Shown here one piece after another: positions 1 through 5,579 of a stretch of 5,713 nucleotides of DNA; position 1 is the first letter of the stretch; each line of letters begins with the position of its first letter. Below the pieces are notes generated by a model. The model was given only the letters and a program-made list of their open reading frames with translations, had not been told where the DNA came from and made no database searches. A program made the translations under genes and the position numbers. Source of the stretch: Planctomycetota bacterium (GTDB lineage Bacteria > Planctomycetota > Planctomycetia > Isosphaerales > Isosphaeraceae); NCBI GenBank assembly GCA_021778575.1, contig JAJYCH010000352.1:1-5713 (forward strand), in the 5' to 3' direction.

Positions 1-37
1 CACGTGTCCCGAACCTTGGTCGCAGATCCACCATCAT
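1..37 (-). CDS. Possible start of a gene cut by the left edge
   Basis: Two consecutive minus-strand ATG codons (35-37 and 32-34) lie downstream of an AAGGAG ribosome-binding site (43-48 on the plus strand as CTCCTT), 5 and 8 nt away. This is one of the better Shine-Dalgarno sites in a window where most are weak. The frame stays open to the edge and reads MMVDLRPRFGTR. It would start 66 bp after the stop of the TlpA-like gene on the same strand, so it could be the next gene of that transcript. Twelve codons are too few to assign a family, and the match could be chance. Confidence 0.33.
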   Translation of the reverse strand, partial: MMVDLRPRFGTR

Positions 38-42
38 TCCAG

Positions 43-48
43 CTCCTT
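43..48 (-). promoter_or_regulatory. Candidate ribosome-binding site (AAGGAG)
   Basis: AAGGAG on the minus strand sits 5 nt before ATG at 37 and 8 nt before the following ATG at 34. It is the main evidence that a gene starts here. It lies in the 66-bp non-coding stretch after the TlpA-like gene, so coding constraint does not explain it. Confidence 0.35.
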
Positions 49-103
49 GCAAATCGCTCATCTTCTACCGAGTTGAAGTTCGATCGACCGGGACCCCGAT
101 TCA

Positions 104-1204
104 TCAGGGCTTCGCGGCGATGGCCTCGCCGATCGCTTTGTCCAGCTTCGAGCCAAACAGGTCGAGATGAATCACCTTGCCATCTCGCCCGATCAGGACG
201 TTGGCCGGGACCTCGGTGATGGTGTAAGAACGGGTCAGATCCTGATCGCCCCGGCCGTTGATCAACGTGGTCCAGGGGATGTTGAATTCGACGAGGAACC
301 GGCGGGCATTGGCGATAATGGTCTTGGGATCGGTCTCGCCCTCTTGCGACGAGTCGACGTCGATCCCAACGACACGGAAGCCACGCTCGCGATAGGTTCT
401 ATACGTTTCCTCGAGTGCGGGAATTTGGTCGGCGGCCGGTAGGCACCAGGACGCCCAGAAGAAGAGCAGAACAACCTCTCCTTTGGCAGCATCGAGGCGG
501 AACGGTTTCCCTTCAAGGTCGACGGAAACGATCGGCGGAGCCGGTTGGCCGATCAGATCCAGATGTCCCTTTCGACGGGTGGCCAGGTCGCGGACGGCGG
601 GATTTTCGGCGTTCTCGGCGACGATCTCCATTGCCTTGCGGGCGACACCATACTGATACGCACGGATCAATTTTTGATAGTACGATTCGACAATGGCTCC
701 CCGGCTGCTGGCTGTCAGCCCAAGGTCACCTCCGGGAGCACCGGCCGGCTTGCCTTGGGCCGTCTTGTCACCGACTGCCTGGACCAGACTCTTCACGGAG
801 TCGTCATAAGCACCCCGGTCGACCTCGGCGATGATCTTGACCAGATTCGCCAGAGTCCGAAGCTCCGAGGAGGAATCACCGGCCTCGATCAGTTTACGGG
901 CCGTTGCCTCCGCTTCCATATAGAAATCCTTGGCGATCGCCAGTTGGAAGTATTCCCGATAGGTCGCATCCGCCTGAGCCTTCGGCTGACTGGCCGCGAG
1001 CTCGCCGAGTTGCTCGAGCTTTTGCCGTTCGATCACCGCGATCTTGCGGAGGTACACCGCATTAATCTCGTCAATCGACGTGACTTTTGGCTTCTGTGCG
1101 GGCGCGGCCTTCACGTCCTGGCTGAAGCTCTGGGCTGGCCCGCTCAGGGCCAAGACGAGAATGAGCATCTGGGGAGACCGTCGAAACTTCGGGAGCATTT
1201 TCAT
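104..1204 (-). CDS. Exported TlpA-like thioredoxin-fold protein with one active-site cysteine
   Basis: The protein has 366 residues. Residues 1-28 form a signal peptide (basic start with K6, R8, R9, then the hydrophobic core MLILVLALSG), so it should act in the periplasm or be membrane-attached. Residues about 40-215 are Ala/Glu/Lys-rich and helical, perhaps TPR-like, with a low-complexity Gly/Ala/Pro loop near 150-165. Residues about 217-366 form the TlpA/AhpC-TSA-type domain: IGQPAPP entry, strand VVLLFFWASWC, strand FRVVGIDVD, cis-proline loop EVPANVLIGRDG (P333) and a C-terminal helix. TlpA relatives usually carry WCxPC; here it reads W253-C254-L-P-A257, so the resolving cysteine is alanine. 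A normal dithiol oxidoreductase cycle is therefore unlikely. Peroxidase-like, mixed-disulfide or structural roles remain possible. The ATG at 1204 has only a loose AGGA about 10 nt upstream. The gene diverges from the porin gene. Fold assignment is secure; substrate and partner are unknown. Confidence 0.9.
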   Translation of the reverse strand: MKMLPKFRRSPQMLILVLALSGPAQSFSQDVKAAPAQKPKVTSIDEINAVYLRKIAVIERQKLEQLGELAASQPKAQADATYREYFQLAIAKDFYMEAEATARKLIEAGDSSSELRTLANLVKIIAEVDRGAYDDSVKSLVQAVGDKTAQGKPAGAPGGDLGLTASSRGAIVESYYQKLIRAYQYGVARKAMEIVAENAENPAVRDLATRRKGHLDLIGQPAPPIVSVDLEGKPFRLDAAKGEVVLLFFWASWCLPAADQIPALEETYRTYRERGFRVVGIDVDSSQEGETDPKTIIANARRFLVEFNIPWTTLINGRGDQDLTRSYTITEVPANVLIGRDGKVIHLDLFGSKLDKAIGEAIAAKP

Positions 1205-1341
1205 CTCGTCCGATTCCTGGAGCGGCAGTTATTGCGATCAAGCCTGACGAGGTCGATCGAATTGCAAACTTTGACAATTAATCTAGACTGGATCTCGGCA
1301 ACCTGTCCAGACCCTGGTTATAACCCCCTTAAGGAGCGAAA

Positions 1342-1367
1342 CCATTAAGATAGAGATGATTTAATGG
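1342..1367. repeat. Inverted repeat, 7-bp arms, possible operator or hairpin
   Basis: CCATTAA (1342-1348) and TTAATGG (1361-1367) are exact inverted copies separated by 12 nt. The arm centres are 19 bp apart, roughly two helical turns, which would suit a dimeric regulator, or the repeat could form a small hairpin in a leader RNA. It lies 138 bp before the signal-peptide start of TlpA-like and 235 bp before the porin start. A second, weaker repeat follows: AGGGAC (1379-1384) and GTCCCT (1408-1413). Function is unproven. Confidence 0.35.
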
Positions 1368-1586
1368 GGCGATGATGTAGGGACTCTCAAAGACAATGTG
1401 CAAATGGGTCCCTTGGTTTTCACAATCGAACATTCGCTGGCAATCCATACTTGACGTGAAAACTCAAGCTCACTAACCACTAAGACCGAAATTATCGGCA
1501 GAATCTCCATGTTCATTCGTTGGCCGCCTCCGCTGGAAAAGCCGGCCGTCCAGGGCTCATGCCCTTGTTTTCTTTCCCTGTCCGGT

Positions 1587-1592
1587 AGAGGA
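1587..1592 (+). promoter_or_regulatory. Ribosome-binding site deciding the porin start
   Basis: AGAGGA ends 9 nt before the ATG at 1602. The in-frame ATG at 1509 has no purine-rich site in front of it. Together with the signal peptide that begins at 1602, this supports the shorter form of the porin. Confidence 0.55.
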
Positions 1593-1601
1593 ACCCCGAA
1601 G

Positions 1602-2954
1602 ATGAAATGGAGTTTTCTACTCGGTGGAAGCCTAGCGATCTTCCTTATAAGCCCCGTGATCGCTCAGGATCCGCTTCCTCACTTGCCTGACGATCCCAAT
1701 CTGTCGCTGCCGATCAGTGGACCCGTGGCGGACTCAGACCCGACAACAACCGACGCGGCAACCGGGCCCGGACTCGAAGCCGGGTCTCTACCTCGCGAAC
1801 TCGCGGAAGATATTTATCAAGGGGCTCCATCCACGCTGGGTCCGACAGCGGTCTCGGACGTCCGGTTCCTTATGGACCGGCTTGGCCTGGCGAACTTACT
1901 GGGAGAAGACAGCCATATCCGGGCCTTCGGGTGGACTGAAGGGGGCTACAACGGTGCATCGACCGGAACCGGCCTGCTTTCGGTCCAGCCCCGGCAGAAC
2001 CGATTTGGCAACGAGTTCCTGTTGAATCAGATTGGGTTCGTTTTTCAGCGGCCGCTTCAGCAAGATCGATTCGACATCGGTTTCAATATCCGTTACTTCG
2101 CAGGTGCTGACGCGGCCCTGGGCGCGGCGAAAGGCGGCATCGGTTTTCCCGTCGGTAATGCCCACTTTGGTCAGGATTTCCGAGACCTTTACCTCTCGGC
2201 GCATTTGCCGATCCTCACTGAAGGCGGCGTGGATGTGAAGGCGGGCCGGATGAATTCCATCATCGGCTACAACGGCTTTTTGTCTCCTTATCGGCCCTTC
2301 TATTCGAGCGATTACCAGTTCTTCTATTCCCAGGACGGTGCGTTTACCGGCGTCCTGGCCGATCTGCACGCCAGCAAGAAGCTGGATATCTGGAACGGGG
2401 TGACTTTTGGCGCTAACACGTTCTTCACCAAGCGAAGCAATAACTCACTCTGCTATATCGGGCAGGTGAATTACTGGGTGACGGATGAGCATAGGACACG
2501 TTTGACGGCTTCGGTCTATTGTGGTCAAAACGCGATTTTTGCCGCCCCAGGTCTGGCTGGCAACTTCGATACGACGTTGGAATTGCGGATCCAGCAGAAC
2601 TGGAGCCCGAGATTTACCCAGATCATTCAGTCCAACATGGGTTGGGACCCGAACTCGGTCGTTGGCACGGGGTCCTGGTATGGCGTGTACACCATTGGCC
2701 TCTTCCATTTGAGTCCGAAGCTGGACTTCAACGTCCGCGCCGAGTGGTTCGACGACGTCAAGGGCACCCGAACCGGGATCAATACCGACTATTCCGAAGT
2801 GACCCTCGGCTTGAACTGGCACCCGATCAAGTGCCTGGAATTTCGCCCGGAAATTCGCGGTGATTTCGCCGGTGAGAACGCTTTCGGGAGAAATGGTGCC
2901 CATACCGATCGGAGCCAGTTGACTGGCGGGATCAGCGCCTTGATCAAATTCTGA
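1602..2954 (+). CDS. Outer-membrane beta-barrel porin, BBP2 (OmpL-like) family
   Basis: The protein has 450 residues from ATG 1602 and probably forms a channel for small solutes in the outer membrane. Residues 1-21 are a signal peptide (MKWSFLLGGSLAIFLISPVIA, cleavage likely before QDP). A Pro/Ser/Thr/Asp-rich stretch follows (about 22-85), then alternating polar/aromatic strands to the end. Family hallmarks are the GWTEGGYNG strand (110-118), the block from KAGRMNSIIGY through the FYSSDYQFFYS loop (213-243), the late RAEWFDDVKGTRTG strand (379-392), and the closing LGLNWHPIKCLEFRPEIRG strands. The chain ends in phenylalanine, as outer-membrane barrels commonly do for BAM recognition. An upstream in-frame ATG (1509) would add 31 residues, but that extension is Pro/Cys-rich, lacks signal character and would bury the real signal peptide. 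Cysteines at 284 and 307, on neighbouring predicted strands, could form a disulfide. The substrate cannot be read from sequence. The stop is 7 bp from the stop of the convergent bestrophin gene. Confidence 0.9.
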   Translation: MKWSFLLGGSLAIFLISPVIAQDPLPHLPDDPNLSLPISGPVADSDPTTTDAATGPGLEAGSLPRELAEDIYQGAPSTLGPTAVSDVRFLMDRLGLANLLGEDSHIRAFGWTEGGYNGASTGTGLLSVQPRQNRFGNEFLLNQIGFVFQRPLQQDRFDIGFNIRYFAGADAALGAAKGGIGFPVGNAHFGQDFRDLYLSAHLPILTEGGVDVKAGRMNSIIGYNGFLSPYRPFYSSDYQFFYSQDGAFTGVLADLHASKKLDIWNGVTFGANTFFTKRSNNSLCYIGQVNYWVTDEHRTRLTASVYCGQNAIFAAPGLAGNFDTTLELRIQQNWSPRFTQIIQSNMGWDPNSVVGTGSWYGVYTIGLFHLSPKLDFNVRAEWFDDVKGTRTGINTDYSEVTLGLNWHPIKCLEFRPEIRGDFAGENAFGRNGAHTDRSQLTGGISALIKF

Positions 2955-2961
2955 GGACGGT

Positions 2962-3873
2962 TTATTTCTCCTGAAGCTCAGTGGCTTTTGTCTTCAAAAG
3001 TGCGAGGACGTTTCTTTCGATGGTCGTGCAGAGGCCGTCGATCGAAAGGTGGCTGAGATGCCCCGAGTGGAAGGGATTTTCGAGTTCCACTCCGATCTGG
3101 TCGAGCGAGAGCAACGGATAGGCAACGAGCATGGTAATGAACGGCACGGCCCAATCTCCGACCGACCGATGGAGGAGCGCGAGGGGGAGCGTCACCAGGT
3201 AAAGCACCAGGAAATGGCGGATCTTGAGGGAATAGACCCGCGGCATTGGAGTGTTCCGAATCCGCTCGCAGCCGCCATAGTTGTCGATGAGCAGGGCCCG
3301 CTCCCGGTCGATCTGCAAGAAGGCGAAGCCGTCCATCGCGAATCGCTCACGAGCTTCTCGGAGCAGATCGCCAAGTCTCATGGCGACGAAGCTTGGCATG
3401 TGCTCCGCCCGAGCGAGATGCTCCGTCTTCTCTGGCCCCAACAGGTTAACGATTTCCGTCGAGGGACGTTCATGGCGGAGGGAATGTCGCGCCACGTGCG
3501 GATAAGCCGCGACCCATCGAGCGAACTGATCTCGCCATTCGGGGTCGTTTGGCCCGTAGGCCAGCGCGTTAATGACGACCTTCCGGCAGCGGTCGACGAA
3601 TCCACCCCAGAGTTTCCGTGCTTCCCACCATCGATCGTAACCCGCATTTGTCCGGGCCACGAGTAGTAGTCCCAGTGCCACCCCGGCGAGTTCGTGTGGA
3701 GTGAGGTCGAGCGTGAGCCGAAGCTCCCAGATTCGCTCTGCGGCCCAGGCCAGCCCACAGATGCTCCCCGCGATCAGCCCGAAGACAATCACACGGACCA
3801 TGATCCGAGGGATCATCGCCCCCTGGAGGGCGAGGGCCTCACGCCAGAAGCCTTGTCGATCCTCAGAACTCAT
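2962..3873 (-). CDS. Bestrophin-family membrane protein (bacterial YneE/UPF0187 type), probable ion channel
   Basis: The protein has 303 residues, the usual length for bacterial bestrophins, which are pentameric inner-membrane channels. Membrane segments are visible at about 22-48, 60-75, 218-236 and 238-256. Family signatures are RTNAGYDRWWEARKLWGG (74-91), GGCERIRNTPMPRVYS (200-215) and the acidic DQIGVELENPF (258-268), which corresponds to the Ca2+-clasp/C-terminal region in animal bestrophins. Aligning R81-W82 with R92-W93 of human BEST1 without gaps puts V65, L69 and A73 at the neck positions I76, F80 and F84. The innermost aromatic is thus alanine here. The ATG at 3873 has only a weak GGAG about 11 nt upstream. 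The gene follows ureD by 68 bp in the same direction with no visible hairpin terminator, so co-transcription with the urease accessory genes is plausible. Known members differ in ion selectivity (anion or cation), so the ion carried here cannot be stated. Family assignment is confident. Confidence 0.92.
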   Translation of the reverse strand: MSSEDRQGFWREALALQGAMIPRIMVRVIVFGLIAGSICGLAWAAERIWELRLTLDLTPHELAGVALGLLLVARTNAGYDRWWEARKLWGGFVDRCRKVVINALAYGPNDPEWRDQFARWVAAYPHVARHSLRHERPSTEIVNLLGPEKTEHLARAEHMPSFVAMRLGDLLREARERFAMDGFAFLQIDRERALLIDNYGGCERIRNTPMPRVYSLKIRHFLVLYLVTLPLALLHRSVGDWAVPFITMLVAYPLLSLDQIGVELENPFHSGHLSHLSIDGLCTTIERNVLALLKTKATELQEK

Positions 3874-3941
3874 CTTCGCACGCTCCGAATGGACTGAGGA
3901 TCATCCGTCTCGACTCTCCCTCGGCTTTCCTGGACCGACAA
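3874..3941 (-). other. ureD-bestrophin spacer without visible terminator
   Basis: These 68 bp separate the ureD stop from the bestrophin start. I see no GC-rich hairpin followed by a T-run on the minus strand and no convincing promoter hexamers. This is compatible with read-through from the urease accessory genes, but a Rho-dependent stop or a non-consensus promoter cannot be excluded by eye. Confidence 0.4.
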
Positions 3942-4805
3942 TCAAATCGGTGCTGGCGAGAACCAGTGGTTGGGAGCAAGGTTGCCCGATTCGAGGAGCC
4001 AGGGAGGAGCCTCGGGCCCGACAGTCCAGCGAGCCGCCACGCAGAGAGCCGTATGCGCCAGGTCGATCGTGACGGTTGGCGGGTCGCCGCACCAGCGTAC
4101 ACAAGTGTCGCCGGATTCGAGCCGGAATGTCGATCGTCGGACCTTCGGACTTGGATCGGGCAGGGTGGTCGGCATCGGGCCCGCCACGAACAGGCTCGCA
4201 CAGGCCAGATTTCCCCCGAAGTGCCAGTCGGCCTCTTCGGCGTTCCAGGGTCCATCCCAGCGGAATCGGTCTCGATAGACCAGGCGGCCGTCCCGTCGGA
4301 CCTCGAAATCCTGGACGATCCGATCGAACTGAAACTGTTCCGAGAGATTGCCCCGGTCATAGCGGCCGGGCAGCCAGATATCACCCCAGATCAACCGGGC
4401 GCTGGGGGCGAGATCGACACGACCTCGCTGATAGTAACGGCTGCCCCGGAACGGGATAACGGGGCCCGGCAGGACGACGAGGCACGCCTCGTCCTCGACT
4501 TCGACGACCCACTCCTGGGTCGAGAAACTAACGAGCGCGGGGTGGACTCGCGTGGCCGACTGGCCGGTGACCACGGCTCTCGTTCCTCCTCTCGCGGTCA
4601 ACTCGATCAGATGGGCGTCGCCGTCCATCAAGCCGGCGGTGAGATTAATCAGGTAGAGCAGGCAGGCCGGCTCGCCGTCCATGACGAACGGCGGCATCAG
4701 ACGCACCGGGACCTGCTGATAGCACGTCCCCAGCCGCGTCTCTTCGCCGACCTTGACCAGTTCGATCCGCGCGCCGCCGACCCTGGATGCCTCGTGTGAG
4801 GACAT
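3942..4805 (-). CDS. ureD: Urease accessory protein UreD (UreH)
   Basis: UreD binds apo-urease and, with UreF and UreG, forms the complex that delivers nickel and CO2 to the urease active site in the cytoplasm. From ATG 4805 the product has 287 residues, within the normal 270-300 range. Visible family features are LINLTAGLMDGD (52-63; usually LxNLTGGLxGGD), RAVVTGQSATRVHP (76-89), CLVVLPGPVIPFRGSRYYQR (108-127), the DLAPSARLIWGD strand pair (131-142), LPGRYDRGN (145-153) and VRRDGRLVYRDRF (169-181). The first glycine of the GGL motif is alanine here. The start is uncertain. ATG 4805 lies 29 bp after the ureG stop without a Shine-Dalgarno, whereas an in-frame TTG at 4874 (310 residues, 40-nt overlap with ureG) has an outstanding AGGAGGTGATC 7 nt before it. 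I favour ATG because family-like sequence begins soon after it (ARIELVKVGEETRL). ureG lies upstream and a bestrophin gene downstream, on the same strand. Confidence 0.93.
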   Translation of the reverse strand: MSSHEASRVGGARIELVKVGEETRLGTCYQQVPVRLMPPFVMDGEPACLLYLINLTAGLMDGDAHLIELTARGGTRAVVTGQSATRVHPALVSFSTQEWVVEVEDEACLVVLPGPVIPFRGSRYYQRGRVDLAPSARLIWGDIWLPGRYDRGNLSEQFQFDRIVQDFEVRRDGRLVYRDRFRWDGPWNAEEADWHFGGNLACASLFVAGPMPTTLPDPSPKVRRSTFRLESGDTCVRWCGDPPTVTIDLAHTALCVAARWTVGPEAPPWLLESGNLAPNHWFSPAPI

Positions 4806-4834
4806 GCAAAGGCCGCGAAATTCGGGCGGTATCG

Positions 4835-5485
4835 TCAGCTCGTTGCGTGTGATGCGAGCTGGTCGCGGACCCAAGAGATCACCTCCTCAACGCCTTCCTT
4901 CTGACGGAGGCTGACCATCATGAACGGCCGCTCGCCGCGCATCTTGAGACTGTCCCGACGCATCACATCCAGATCCGCCCCGACGTGCGGCGCCAGGTCG
5001 GTCTTGTTGATGATCAAGAGGTCGCTGTTGCAAATCCCCGGCCCTCCTTTTCGAGGGATCTTGTCCCCTTCGGCGACATCGATCACAAAGATAAAGCGAT
5101 CGGCCAGTTCCCTTGAGAAGACGGCGGTGAGGTTGTCACCTCCCGACTCGACGAGGACCAGTTCGAGACCAGGAATCTGGCGCTGAAAGTTGCCGATGGC
5201 GCTCAGGTTGGCGCTGGCGTCGTCGCGGATGGCCGTATGCGGGCATCCCCCGGTCTGGACGCCGACGATTCGCTCGACCGGCAAGGCCCCGCTCCGGGAG
5301 AGGAACTCGGCGTCCTCATGCGTGTAAATGTCGTTGGTGACGACCGCGAGATTGATCTCCGGCCAGAGGGCCCTGCAGAGCATCTCGACCAGGGCCGTCT
5401 TACCCGAGCCGACCGGCCCGGCCACCCCGATCGTGTAGACCTGACGAGTCGGCCCCGCGTAGCGAGCCGGCCCCGGTCGCCCCAT
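4835..5485 (-). CDS. ureG: Urease accessory GTPase UreG
   Basis: UreG is the SIMIBI-class GTPase that carries nickel and drives urease maturation by GTP hydrolysis. The 216-residue product matches the family length of about 200-215. All hallmarks are present and intact: P-loop GPVGSGKT (23-30), TNDIYTHED (50-58), [18 protein letters not shown] (72-89) with the nickel-binding C81-P-H83, [12 protein letters not shown] (113-124), [12 protein letters not shown] (140-151) and guanine-specificity NKTD (160-163). The frame is open upstream to 5707, but that region overlaps the end of ureF in another frame and resembles nothing in UreG, so the start is placed at ATG 5485. No ATG, GTG or TTG lies in frame between the ureF stop and 5485. 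An AAGGA is present, but about 16 nt away, so initiation is not strongly SD-driven. The N-terminus [20 protein letters not shown] lacks the His-rich tract seen in some UreGs. The gene sits 94 bp after ureF. Confidence 0.95.
   Translation of the reverse strand: MGRPGPARYAGPTRQVYTIGVAGPVGSGKTALVEMLCRALWPEINLAVVTNDIYTHEDAEFLSRSGALPVERIVGVQTGGCPHTAIRDDASANLSAIGNFQRQIPGLELVLVESGGDNLTAVFSRELADRFIFVIDVAEGDKIPRKGGPGICNSDLLIINKTDLAPHVGADLDVMRRDSLKMRGERPFMMVSLRQKEGVEEVISWVRDQLASHATS
4877..4887 (-). promoter_or_regulatory. Very strong Shine-Dalgarno inside the ureG 3' end
   Basis: On the minus strand, AGGAGGTGATC matches 11 nt of the standard complement of the 16S rRNA 3' end, with AGGAGG 7 nt before an in-frame TTG (4872-4874) of the ureD reading frame. 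It also encodes UreG residues E200-E-V-I203, a plausible conserved C-terminal sequence, so coding constraint may fully explain it. If used, it would start ureD within ureG and couple their translation. Confidence 0.4.
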
Positions 5486-5579
5486 GTGGTCGCCGCCGGT
5501 ATCCTTGTGGAAGGCGACTCCCGACAGGAGGCGGCGGCGGCGCCCTCCGGACGGCCGGGACAGCAGGTCCGACCAGGGG

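Larger units (their letters stand above)
1205..1601. other. Divergent intergenic region, about 400 bp
   Basis: This is the only non-coding stretch over 300 bp. It lies between the starts of the TlpA-like gene (leftward) and the porin gene (rightward), so it should hold both promoters and the porin leader. It is visibly more AT-rich than the genes. It contains a perfect TTGACA hexamer (1271-1276), a GGTTATAACC palindrome (1316-1325), a CCTTAAGG palindrome (1327-1334), and two inverted repeats at 1342-1367 and 1379-1413. No -35/-10 pair with good spacing was found on either strand, so no promoter is called. No tRNA, credible small ORF or terminator was seen. An in-frame ATG at 1509 would extend the porin, but the added residues do not look like a signal peptide. 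Confidence 0.7.

Noticed and set aside
86..103. GC-rich partial palindrome after the TlpA-like stop as a terminator
   Set aside because: The possible stem is only 3-4 clean base pairs and no T-run follows on the minus strand.
1271..1283. TTGACAATTAATC, resembling the -35 part of a strong sigma-70 promoter
   Set aside because: No TATAAT-like hexamer occurs 15-19 bp downstream (the bases there are around ATCTCGGCAA), so a promoter cannot be supported.
545..1348. Long plus-strand open frame (267 codons) opposite the TlpA-like gene
   Set aside because: It is antisense to a clear signal-peptide/thioredoxin-fold gene and shows no recognisable domain; long antisense frames are expected in GC-rich DNA.
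1331..1365. AAGGAG in the intergenic region as a start of a small peptide gene
   Set aside because: No ATG, GTG or TTG lies at a suitable distance; the only candidate is ATT followed by a stop after six codons.
1509..1601. N-terminal extension of the porin from an upstream ATG
   Set aside because: The 31 extra residues are Pro/Cys-rich without a signal peptide, lack a ribosome-binding site, and precede a complete signal peptide starting at 1602.
2659..2685. TTGGCACG element resembling a sigma-54 -24 box
   Set aside because: It lies inside the porin coding sequence and has no matching TTGC at the -12 position.
3049..4799. Plus-strand open frames of about 200-280 codons opposite bestrophin and ureD
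   Set aside because: They mirror confidently identified genes on the minus strand and have Arg/Pro/Gly-rich, low-information translations typical of shadows.
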